A stretch of 37,041 bases of DNA from Candidatus Poribacteria bacterium (GTDB lineage: Bacteria > Poribacteria > WGA-4E > WGA-3G). How positions within the stretch are numbered: position 1 is the first letter of the stretch; every line of letters begins with the position of its first letter. A model generated the notes under the pieces. That model made no database searches. It was not told the DNA's origin and worked only from the letters and a program-made list of their open reading frames with translations. A program made the translations under genes and the position numbers. Where the stretch lies: NCBI GenBank assembly GCA_003635195.1, contig PYIY01000124.1, positions 1 through 37,041 on the forward strand, read 5' to 3'. Positions 8,370 through 16,385 of this stretch are shown here, piece by piece.

Positions 8370-8447
8370 GAGTTATCGGTTATCGGTAGACGTTGCGGGT
8401 GGAGAATCCTCTTTAACTGAAAACTGACAATCGATAACTGACAATCA
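8370..8447. repeat. Palindromic dispersed element replacing a spacer (copy 2)
   Basis: Between the decayed repeats at 8333 and 8448. It begins GAGTTATCGGTTATCGG and ends with AACTGACAATCGATAACTG, an imperfect inverted repeat. A second partial copy of the same variant (GGTTATCGGTAGACGTTG) lies at about 7281-7330. Confidence 0.65.
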
Positions 8448-8557
8448 GTTCATTCCGTTCAACCGGGAAAGCATATCTGAACATTATCATGACAGCAGGC
8501 GAAAAGCGTTACTGGGAAGCGTTTCAATTCCCTTCAAATGGGAAAGTGTATCAGGAT

Positions 8558-8632
8558 GAGTTATCAGTTATCAGTAGAAGTGCGGTGAGGATAACCGATT
8601 TAGGGGACTGCTGACTCCAAAATACTGACCCC
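8558..8632. repeat. Palindromic dispersed element replacing a spacer (copy 3)
   Basis: Begins GAGTTATCAGTTATCAG directly after the decayed repeat at 8521-8557 and ends just before the decayed repeat at about 8633. The interior differs from the other copies. Confidence 0.6.
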
Positions 8633-8665
8633 TCTCACACTCCCTTCAATGGGAAGGCACAAGGA

Positions 8666-8740
8666 GTTAGCTATCAGCCTTCAGCAAACGCTTATCCAAC
8701 CAAGACCCTCTTTAACTGAAAACTGACAACTGAAAACTAC
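8666..8740. repeat. Palindromic dispersed element replacing a spacer (copy 4)
   Basis: Begins TTAGCTATCAGCC and ends AACTGACAACTGAAAACT. It runs into the degenerate first repeat of array 1 (8741), whose GTTT start has been lost. Confidence 0.6.
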
Positions 8741-11362
8741 TCCCCAATTCCCTTCAAACGGGAAAGCATATCTGAACTGGGAATCAGAAGACTTCGTAGA
8801 CGATCACAATGTGTTTCAATTCCCTTCAAACGGGAAAGCATATCTGAACTCTTGACTATGAAATATCTGATAGACTTCGCGATGTTTCAATTCCCTTCAA
8901 ACGGGAAAGCATATCTGAACACACGCTCTACCCATATGGAGAGCAACCATTCTAGTTTCAATTCCCTTCAAACGGGAAAGCATATCTGAACTGCACAACC
9001 TACCGTCAAGAGAATACAGCGGAATGAGTGTTTCAATTCCCTTCAAACGGGAAAGCATATCTGAACTGGTGGAGGGGAGAAATTGTCACAAAAACAGTTT
9101 ATCACTTGTTTCAATTCCCTTCAAACGGGAAAGCATATCTGAACTTGATGAGCAGCCTACCAATAGAGAGATCATTGATGTTTCAATTCCCTTCAAACGG
9201 GAAAGCATATCTGAACAACTACACCCGAAGCAGTCGTAACAGCCCGGTACATGCCGTTTCAATTCCCTTCAAACGGGAAAGCATATCTGAACTGGAGAAT
9301 GTGCACATGTCGCAAAACGCCATTCTCATCGTTTCAATTCCCTTCAAACGGGAAAGCATATCTGAACCATGCACCGGAAGAGTTAAGCTATATCCGATAT
9401 AAGCATGTTTCAATTCCCTTCAAACGGGAAAGCATATCTGAACTTTAGTTATGTAGATGTTGATGATGTTCGTAAGTTTCAATTCCCTTCAAACGGGAAA
9501 GCATATCTGAACCTCGGAAACCAGAAGGACTTAGAAGATTTAAAAAGGGTTTCAATTCCCTTCAAACGGGAAAGCATATCTGAACGGTTTGAGATTCGTG
9601 ATCGCACACCTGATGATGCGTGGGTTTCAATTCCCTTCAAACGGGAAAGCATATCTGAACCTAAAGGCTTAAACTGGGGATGGGTTCGTCTTTCAGTTTC
9701 AATTCCCTTCAAACGGGAAAGCATATCTGAACTCATTCTCGATGCCCGTGATATGGGATAGTGTTAGTTTTAGTTTCAATTCCCTTCAAACGGGAAAGCA
9801 TATCTGAACAGTTCTCCTTCTCCTAACTTTGACACCCTCCTTCGCGTTTCAATTCCCTTCAAACGGGAAAGCATATCTGAACTGCTATAACCGATTTAGC
9901 AAAAGCAACAGGTGTCTCTGTTTCAATTCCCTTCAAACGGGAAAGCATATCTGAACACATCAAGACCAGTTAGATCCCACAAAGGAGAGATCAACGCGTT
10001 TCAATTCCCTTCAAACGGGAAAGCATATCTGAACGGTTGGGTCAACTTAATGCATCTTGCTGAAACTGTTGAGTTTCAATTCCCTTCAAACGGGAAAGCA
10101 TATCTGAACCTCGCTGACATGAACGGTCAGACGGCGACTATTGGTTTCAATTCCCTTCAAACGGGAAAGCATATCTGAACCAGGAGAAAGAAATTGAAAA
10201 AGATGAAAAAAATTGCCGTTTCAATTCCCTTCAAACGGGAAAGCATATCTGAACTCTACGACCCCTACTGTTGCGAATGCGAATGCGAAGCAGAGTGTTT
10301 CAATTCCCTTCAAACGGGAAAGCATATCTGAACACTGATGTAATTGACAAAGAGAAATCTGATACACGTGTTTCAATTCCCTTCAAACGGGAAAGCATAT
10401 CTGAACGACTTTGCAGCGTTCACAAAGTGGTTTGAAGCCAAGGTTTCAATTCCCTTCAAACGGGAAAGCATATCTGAACCCAAAGTTTTAACTTTCTATT
10501 GTTTTAGTTTTTTTGTTTCAATTCCCTTCAAACGGGAAAGCATATCTGAACCAACGGCTGATCTCTCACACCTGATGGGTCAGGGTTTCAATTCCCTTCA
10601 AACGGGAAAGCATATCTGAACGCTGATGTTTCCGACGTGGAACAACAGCTGAAGAAGTTTCAATTCCCTTCAAACGGGAAAGCATATCTGAACCCCCACA
10701 AGCTGCAGTCCGGGCGGTGCCCACTTTAGTTTCAATTCCCTTCAAACGGGAAAGCATATCTGAACTTGCGGTTCTACCAGCGATACTATAACCAAGACAG
10801 TTTCAATTCCCTTCAAACGGGAAAGCATATCTGAACCACCTAAACCGAAAAAGGACTTTACCAGTGCAGCTGTTTCAATTCCCTTCAAACGGGAAAGCAT
10901 ATCTGAACAGTTTACCGCCATTAGAATTAGGAAAACGGCTTACATGGGTTTCAATTCCCTTCAAACGGGAAAGCATATCTGAACAACTGAAAGTTGTAAA
11001 GGTGATCGATGATTAATTTAAGTTTCAATTCCCTTCAAACGGGAAAGCATATCTGAACATGTTGGATATGCAAGTATCTTTGCTTGACAAGATGGCAGAA
11101 GTTTCAATTCCCTTCAAACGGGAAAGCATATCTGAACTTGAGATATCTTTTATGCGGTTGGCAATGCCTTAATGTTTCAATTCCCTTCAAACGGGAAAGC
11201 ATATCTGAACTCGTCCGTATTAAAACCAACCCCACCTCCCCCAAAAGTTTCAATTCCCTTCAAACGGGAAAGCATATCTGAACTTACGGTTACGGCAAGT
11301 ATATGACGGTGCCTGATGAGCATCGGTTTCAATTCCCTTCAAACGGGAAAGCATATCTGAAC
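8741..11362 (-). CRISPR. CRISPR array 1 (35 intact repeats plus 1 degenerate), transcribed on the minus strand
   Basis: The 37-base repeat (plus strand) starts GTTTCAATTCCC and ends CATATCTGAAC. Intact copies begin at 8813, 8884, 8955, 9030, 9108 and so on to 11247 and 11326; the copy at 8741 has a damaged start. The period is 69-79 bases, so spacers are 32-42 bases. Read on the minus strand the repeat ends ATTGAAAC, the usual 8-base 5' handle of type III crRNAs. It can also form a TTCCC/GGGAA hairpin suited to Cas6. The promoter-bearing leader is on the right and decayed repeats are on the left, so the newest spacers are near 11.3 kb. No two spacers look identical by eye. Confidence 0.97.
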
Positions 11363-11600
11363 TGCCCCTAATTTGCACCCAGTCAGGCCGTGGCTCCGAA
11401 ACGCCAAAACCAAACGCGAACTGCGCAAGGCTTTTTTTACTTCAAAATTTACCCGAAAAAATCCCGAAAACCCACGTGTGCATTGACCCAAACGCGATTT
11501 TTTAGCAGAAATGGCTCGGAAGTTAGACACCACCTACGTTCTTGGGCAATTTAAGAGGCGTTGGCACCCGATTACCGGATCGCGTTTGTGTTGATGCATT
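11363..11600 (-). promoter_or_regulatory. Leader of CRISPR array 1
   Basis: The block from 11459 (AAATCCCG, then ACCCACGTGTGCATTGACCC and AACGCGATTTTTT, later TTCTTGGGCAATTT) is nearly the same as the leader touching array 2 at 36109. Here, though, 96 extra bases (11363-11458) separate it from the last repeat. Those extra bases include a loose second version of the leader's AAACGCG-plus-T-run segment. No coding potential is seen. Confidence 0.8.
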
Positions 11601-11601
11601 A

Positions 11602-11630
11602 AGTATACCGTAAATTGGCGCAAATGTCAA
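11602..11630 (-). promoter_or_regulatory. Promoter of CRISPR array 1
   Basis: On the minus strand TTGACA (11630-11625), 17 bases, then TATACT (11607-11602). The same box pair with the same spacing occurs in the array-2 leader. Confidence 0.85.
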
Positions 11631-11719
11631 TTTTTTTCGCCTGTAAATATTTTGCCGATAGTTTGATGAAAGGATAGAAGGTTGGAAGGATGGAAGAAAA
11701 CAGGGTTGGAAAGTTGGAA

Positions 11720-11741
11720 GGATGGGCAGGGATGCCCATCC
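11720..11741 (-). terminator. Hairpin downstream of cas1
   Basis: GGATGGGCA and TGCCCATCC form a 9-bp stem with a 4-base loop about 20 bases beyond the cas1 stop. There is no T-run, so intrinsic termination is uncertain. It lies in a GGTTGGAAGGATGG-type short repeat tract (11680-11725). Confidence 0.35.
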
Positions 11742-11759
11742 TTATGGCGGAAGCGTGTC

Positions 11760-12752
11760 TTAAGCACGGATGAGGAACGGTTTGTATTCGGGATCCTCAC
11801 CCGTAATCACGCGCGCCAAATGCCTGACCTGAAGTTCAATAGAACGCAGATAAGTCGTTTTCTCGTTGCGTGTCGGGTGTTGAAACGTCTGTTGCATCCG
11901 TCCGTAATAGCCAGTCAGGAATCGATCCAAGGCTTCTTTGGTGAAGCGGATGCCTTTGTTGGTTTGCTCGAAATCCTCTGGGCGGACTCGGTTGTTATTA
12001 ACCAGCGAAAGCACGTATCCGTCAACAATAATCTGGCGGAACTCCTCCATCAGGTCGGATGCCAATGCTGCATGCCCGTGCTTGGGTTGATGGAAATAGC
12101 CGCAGTATGGGTCTAATCCGACGACGTTGGCGAAGGTGTAAACGTGGTTGTGTAGGAGCGTATAGCCGAGTGAGAGCATGGCATTGATTGGGTCCGGTGG
12201 TGGTCGGAATTGTCGGTTTGTGAAACCCCAATCGTGTGTAAGAAGTTCTCGGAATGCCCGGTAGTGTGCTGCAGCTCCAGAGCCCTCGTATCCGAGCAGC
12301 GATTCCAAATTCTTAGCGCGATCAAGTTTTCCTAACGTTTGACGGGCAGCGTGCGTTGCCGCTTTCACTTCTGCATTTTGCGTCCGTTGCCGTTGGGAGA
12401 ACCGGATCGCGTTTGTGATTTTGCCTCGGACGAAACATTTCGCTAATTCAAGGCACTGTGGCGGATCCGACGCAACGGCATATTGCCGCTGGCGAATCAG
12501 CGTGTCCTTGGCGTAGGCGGGTTGGAGTTTGCCTTTGTATTTCCCTTGTGAGGAGAGGAAAGAGACAGGAATATTTTTATCCAGCAAGTATCCCATCGTC
12601 GGGGTTGTGATGTGTCCATTGCCGAAGATAACGACTTCGTCGAGTTGGACAATCGGGATTTCCTGAAGCACATCGCGTTCTTTTTTCACGATAATCTGAT
12701 TCCCAGATTTATGGAGCACTGCGCCTTGTTGGGTGATGTAAAGGATTGCCAT
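11760..12752 (-). CDS. cas1: CRISPR-associated endonuclease Cas1
   Basis: The integrase subunit that inserts new spacers at the leader end, working with Cas2 and here probably the reverse transcriptase. 330 residues from ATG 12752, chosen because TAGGAGG lies 6 bases upstream; a longer frame begins at an unlikely TTG. The metal-binding triad is intact: Glu156 in LLGYEGSGAAAHY, His220 in GYFHQP, and Asp233 in LASDLMEEFR, with the 13-residue His-Asp spacing of the family. The N-terminal beta domain (MAILYITQQGAVLHKSGNQI) is complete. It is separate from, not fused to, the RT gene 154 bases upstream. It ends beside the leader of array 1. Confidence 0.97.
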   Translation of the reverse strand: MAILYITQQGAVLHKSGNQIIVKKERDVLQEIPIVQLDEVVIFGNGHITTPTMGYLLDKNIPVSFLSSQGKYKGKLQPAYAKDTLIRQRQYAVASDPPQCLELAKCFVRGKITNAIRFSQRQRTQNAEVKAATHAARQTLGKLDRAKNLESLLGYEGSGAAAHYRAFRELLTHDWGFTNRQFRPPPDPINAMLSLGYTLLHNHVYTFANVVGLDPYCGYFHQPKHGHAALASDLMEEFRQIIVDGYVLSLVNNNRVRPEDFEQTNKGIRFTKEALDRFLTGYYGRMQQTFQHPTRNEKTTYLRSIELQVRHLARVITGEDPEYKPFLIRA

Positions 12753-12811
12753 TTGTTGCCTCCTAAGCAAGTTTCATAGGAAAGTTTGTTTTTAAACGTG
12801 AGTTCTGTATT

Positions 12812-12868
12812 TGTAGCACAAACTTTTAGTTTGCGCCTTAGGGCCACAAACTAAAAGTTTGTGCTACA
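12812..12868. repeat. Perfect 22-bp palindrome between RT and cas1
   Basis: The arms 12812-12833 and 12847-12868 match at all 22 bases (TGTAGCACAAACTTTTAGTT plus 2 more), with a 13-base loop. A weaker relative follows at about 12895-12924 and forms the RT stop codon region. Another half-copy lies inside the SWIM gene (about 17337-17372). Transcribed on either strand it would form a strong hairpin. Confidence 0.85.
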
Positions 12869-12906
12869 GTATTGGGTTTGCGTTGCTACCAGTCGTTTTG
12901 CACAGA

Positions 12907-14325
12907 CTAACAGTCTATGCTACATTTCGCCTTTTGCTGTGTGCTGCGTCGTTTCAAACGTTCACCAAGGTGAGTGGCGATATTTTTTCCCTTTTGTGTT
13001 ACGTGTTGTCCAGAGCGTGCGACTTGGGCTGTTCCCTTCTTGAGGGTGCAGTGTATTTGCTCCTTCAAGACTTTTGTACGCGATTCGGGGATCGGTTGAT
13101 AACACCCATCGGCATCAAAGATGTGTCCGAGGAATTCGATTCCGGTGTTGAAATCTGCAATTTGCGTCTTTTTTGGGTTCAATTCTAATTTGAGTGTCGC
13201 AAGCCGTTTTTGTGCATACTGAAGCGCGTGACGTGCTCGGCTTTCACTTCGGCAGAGGAGGAGCAAGTCGTCTGCGTATCGCACCATCCGTATCCCCGCC
13301 CGCGTCATCGCCTTGTCAAATGGGTGAAGATAGATATTCGCCAACAACGGCGAGAGCGGCGAGCCTTGTACGATCCCGATTTTCCGTGGGCGGCTCATCC
13401 GTTCTTTCACAATGCTTCCGACAGTCGGCGCAGCGAGTGCCGCCACAACCAGAGGAGCGATGATGAGCAACTGCTTGGTTGCGAGCGGTTTCCACAGTCG
13501 TCTGGCATTAGCAAGCAGTAAGAGAAGTCCGTCTCGTCCTAAGTTTGTCAACATCTCCTTTCCGGTTTGTGCCAAGGTCCCACCACTTGTTGTCATTTCG
13601 GGTTCCTCAACGCACCAGTCATCATCTGTCAAGGCATTTTGATGTTCGCTATAGTGTCCAATGTTTGGTGTGCGGTGTAGAAGTTGGTTGATTACTTGCT
13701 CAACGCCTTCACCGACATGGTGTACTGTGTTTTCAATATGCGTGCTCCATGTGGGCAATTTGGGCGGTTGTAAAATCCCGCCCATATCTAACCACATCTG
13801 AATGAGGCGGATGATTGGCGGCTCATTCATAGATGCTCGGAGAAAGCGCATGAGAACTTCGGTATCCATTCTGTCAAAGAATTTCTCTATATCCGCATGA
13901 ACCACCCATTCGTAACCCTCCGCTCGGATAGCAGCGACCTGTGCAATGGCGTGTGGTACCCCGCGATTCGGACGATAGGCGAAGCTGCACTCCAGAAATT
14001 TGGATTCATAGATCGGCGAGATCAGATCGCAAACGGCGCGTTGAACAATCCGATCTTTCAGTGCCAGCACAGAGAGCTCCCTTGTGCTGCCGTTTGCTTT
14101 TTTCATTGTGAATTGTTGAACTGGTAGCGGGTAATAACGTTCCTCCGCAAGTTCGCGCGAGAGTTGGCGGAGATGCTTCGCGAGGTTTGCCTCAAACTGT
14201 TGAATCGTAACACCATCGCTGCCGGGTCCCCCTTTGTTGGCACGGACTTTTCGCCATGCGGTTTGGAGTGTTTCAGGTTGATAGAGTTGTGTCGCGAGTG
14301 AATTATCCAGCGTATAATCGAGCAT
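12907..14325 (-). CDS. CRISPR-associated stand-alone reverse transcriptase with an unusual internal insertion
   Basis: 472 residues of the group II intron-like RT type. Motifs in order: GPGSDGVTI (33-41), STRELSVLALKDRIVQRA (80-97), ADIEKFFD with the first catalytic Asp (144-151), GIVQGSPLSPLLANIYL (317-333), YADD with the catalytic Asp pair (350-353), and LNPKKTQ before FLGH. Between residues about 183 and 312, where relatives have only a few tens of residues, there is an insertion of about 130. It includes a hydrophobic run (LLIIAPLVVAALAAPTVG, about 286-303). No maturase or Cas1 domain is attached. CGGAGG precedes the ATG. Its position between cas2 and cas1 suggests it makes DNA from RNA for spacer capture. 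Confidence 0.92.
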   Translation of the reverse strand: MLDYTLDNSLATQLYQPETLQTAWRKVRANKGGPGSDGVTIQQFEANLAKHLRQLSRELAEERYYPLPVQQFTMKKANGSTRELSVLALKDRIVQRAVCDLISPIYESKFLECSFAYRPNRGVPHAIAQVAAIRAEGYEWVVHADIEKFFDRMDTEVLMRFLRASMNEPPIIRLIQMWLDMGGILQPPKLPTWSTHIENTVHHVGEGVEQVINQLLHRTPNIGHYSEHQNALTDDDWCVEEPEMTTSGGTLAQTGKEMLTNLGRDGLLLLLANARRLWKPLATKQLLIIAPLVVAALAAPTVGSIVKERMSRPRKIGIVQGSPLSPLLANIYLHPFDKAMTRAGIRMVRYADDLLLLCRSESRARHALQYAQKRLATLKLELNPKKTQIADFNTGIEFLGHIFDADGCYQPIPESRTKVLKEQIHCTLKKGTAQVARSGQHVTQKGKNIATHLGERLKRRSTQQKAKCSIDC

Positions 14326-14662
14326 TCAGAATCCTCCGTTTATCGGTGCGTGTGGTGGTAACGCACCTTGTTGAAAAGTAGGAAATGGTATTCAGTTAAT
14401 TGGGAAAACGAGGAGACATGGGTCAAACGATTGTATAGAGTCTGCAAGGTATAAAAAGGATAGTAAAAAATTTACAATTATCTTTCTGAATCGCGGATTC
14501 TCGCGGATTTCACAGATTTCGCGGATTTTAAGTGGATCTTAGAATTAATGAGACATACCAAATCGGGGCGGTTGGGAAACCGCACCTACCGAGGGGCGAA
14601 AGTGGAGTATTGGGGTTAAAAACCCCTCCTATAACAACGGAGAGTCGTTTCGGATTATAAGC
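14326..14662. other. Intergenic region with dispersed repeats, no gene seen
   Basis: Divergent spacer between RT (minus) and the decarboxylase (plus). It holds a CTGAATCGCGGATTCTCGCG-type repeat (about 14485-14525) and a GGTTGGGAAACCGCACCTACCG motif segment (about 14570-14600) of a kind recurring near 32990 (GCACCTACCGGG). No convincing ORF. Confidence 0.5.
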
Positions 14663-14691
14663 TTGATTTATGAGCAAAAGTAACATATAAT
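14663..14691 (+). promoter_or_regulatory. Sigma70-type promoter of the decarboxylase gene
   Basis: TTGATT (14663-14668), 17 bases, TATAAT (14686-14691), 51 bases before the preferred start. It shows that this gene is expressed independently of the cas genes. Confidence 0.7.
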
Positions 14692-14742
14692 TCAATCGTG
14701 CGAATGCGATCCTTAAATGCTAATAATGGAGAGAAAAAAAAC

Positions 14743-16374
14743 GTGAACTACCGCGATATTCTACAAAACATTAGACTTGCCTTCCCGCAACCCACGTCTG
14801 ACCCGATACATGATTCCTATTTCGTGCATTCCATCATGCGTGCGCTCGACCAAGTTGACGCGCTCAAAACACATCTGCCGATGCTTGGGAGTATCGTCTC
14901 CGGGGACTTTGAAAAAGCGAGACAGACAGCGTTACCAGATGCCATGTCCTCGGTTGAGGATGTCACGGCTGAACTCATCGGTTATCTCCGAGGGATGACG
15001 ATTTTCGGACATCCTCGGACACAACAGAACGTTATCCCACCGACGACAATTCCAAGCGTGATTGGTGTGCTTATCGCTTCACTATACAACCCAAATATCA
15101 CTTGGGATGAATACAGTCATCTGGTGGCGTTGGCTGAAGTTGAAGTCGTCGGGATGACCGCGAACATGATTGGATATGACGCGGAACAGGCAAGTGGTGT
15201 GTTTACCTTTGGTGGTACCGGAACGACACTCTACGGGGTGAAACTCGGTTTAGAAAAGGCGTGCCCAGGGACGATGCAAAACGGGACACCTGAAGAGGCG
15301 GTTGTGTTCGTATCAGACGCGGGACACTATTGTGCAACGAATATTGTCGGCTGGCTCGGCATCGGCACGAACAATCTGGTTACAATCCCAACGACTCCTG
15401 ACAACGAAATTGACCTCGCCCAATTGGAACAAGCGGCTCGAGAAGCACTCACAAACGGAAAAAAGATTGCTGCAATCATTGCGACGTTGGGGACCACGGA
15501 TGCCTTCGGATTGGACGATTTAGAGAGCATTGTGGCGTTACGCAATGGGCTTGTTGATGAATTCCAACTCGACTATCACCCGCATATTCACGCCGACGCA
15601 GTTATCGGATGGGCATGGTCGGTATTTAACAATTGTGATCTTGAGGACAACCCCTTAGGATTTCGACCGCGCACCGTTCGAGCTTTGGCGGGGACGTGCC
15701 GACGCATACGGCACCTATCCCTCGCGGACTCTATCGGGATCGACTTTCATAAGACAGGCTTTACGCCTTATATCTCCAGCCTCGTTCTCGTCAAAAATCG
15801 AGAGGACCTCAATTTGGTGAAGCGTCATCCGGAACAGATGCCGTATCTCTACCACTTCGGGGAACATCGTCCTGGCATGTATACCCTTGAAACCTCCAGA
15901 GCCGGGACGGGCCCCCTCGCAGCCCTCGCGAATCTCCGATTGTTCGGGGAACAAGGCTTGCAAGTCATCATCGGACACATCGTTGAAATGACACAACTCC
16001 TGCGGGAACACCTCGAAGGGCACGCGGGTACCACCGTGCTAAACCGAGACAACTTTGGTACCGTCACCCTTTTCCGTGCTTACCCAGAGGGCGTGGATAC
16101 CTTCTCAATCAAGCGGCAGGAATTTGAGGATGCTGCGTATCACGAGAGTTTGATCGCCCATAACGCCTATAATCGAGAAATCTTCCAATACGTGCATTCG
16201 GAGGCGATGGAGGGGCGGGGTGTGGTCATTTCCACAACCGACTGTTACCGACACACCACTTATGGCGAACCGATCGTCGCGTTGAAATCATATATCCTAT
16301 CGCCGTTTGTTGATGAAGCTGATGTGAAAACTGTTGTTGATAAGGTTTTGGAGGCCAGGGAAAAGGTTACGTAA
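14743..16374 (+). CDS. PLP-dependent group II decarboxylase
   Basis: 543 residues from GTG 14743, preferred because TGGAGAG lies 9 bases upstream; the frame is open from 14698. It belongs to the fold-type I pyridoxal phosphate decarboxylases (glutamate, tyrosine, aromatic amino acid type). Seen: TFGGTGTTLYGVKLG (phosphate-binding loop), HADAVIGWAW with the Asp that pairs with the pyridine nitrogen, and DSIGIDFHKTGFTPY with the Schiff-base Lys337. The substrate cannot be read from the sequence. It is the only plus-strand gene between cas10 and cas1, has its own promoter, and converges with the SWIM gene (11 bases between stops). A CRISPR role is not implied; it may be an insertion into the cas cluster. 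Confidence 0.85.
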   Translation: MNYRDILQNIRLAFPQPTSDPIHDSYFVHSIMRALDQVDALKTHLPMLGSIVSGDFEKARQTALPDAMSSVEDVTAELIGYLRGMTIFGHPRTQQNVIPPTTIPSVIGVLIASLYNPNITWDEYSHLVALAEVEVVGMTANMIGYDAEQASGVFTFGGTGTTLYGVKLGLEKACPGTMQNGTPEEAVVFVSDAGHYCATNIVGWLGIGTNNLVTIPTTPDNEIDLAQLEQAAREALTNGKKIAAIIATLGTTDAFGLDDLESIVALRNGLVDEFQLDYHPHIHADAVIGWAWSVFNNCDLEDNPLGFRPRTVRALAGTCRRIRHLSLADSIGIDFHKTGFTPYISSLVLVKNREDLNLVKRHPEQMPYLYHFGEHRPGMYTLETSRAGTGPLAALANLRLFGEQGLQVIIGHIVEMTQLLREHLEGHAGTTVLNRDNFGTVTLFRAYPEGVDTFSIKRQEFEDAAYHESLIAHNAYNREIFQYVHSEAMEGRGVVISTTDCYRHTTYGEPIVALKSYILSPFVDEADVKTVVDKVLEAREKVT

Positions 16375-16385
16375 ACTGGGTCAAT

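Larger units (their letters stand above)
7349..8740 (-). CRISPR. Decayed leader-distal end of CRISPR array 1
   Basis: Seven degenerate copies of the array-1 repeat can be read here: 7349-7385, 7753-7789, 7888-7923, 8333-8369, 8448-8482, 8521-8557 and about 8633-8665. They keep the core TTCCCTTCAAACGGGAAAG with point changes and small deletions. Some gaps have normal spacer length (8483-8520). Others are 75-100 bases and filled by a palindromic dispersed element. A lipoprotein gene sits between two of the copies. Decay at the end far from the leader is expected for the oldest repeats. Confidence 0.8.

Noticed and set aside
8813..11362. Many open frames across array 1 and its repeats (for example proteins repeating SIPFKRES or SRLKGIET)
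   Set aside because: They are translations of the CRISPR repeat in several frames, broken by spacer differences; no ribosome binding sites or conserved lengths.
8741..11362. Plus-strand transcription of the arrays
   Set aside because: The ATTGAAAC handle is at the 3' end only on the minus strand. The leader promoters point to the minus strand, and decay is at the left end, far from the leader.
11682..12116. Plus-strand ORF opposite cas1
   Set aside because: Shadow of cas1; no family resemblance.
11760..14325. An RT-Cas1 fusion
   Set aside because: The two frames are separate, with a stop, a 22-bp palindrome and an independent strong ribosome binding site for cas1 between them.
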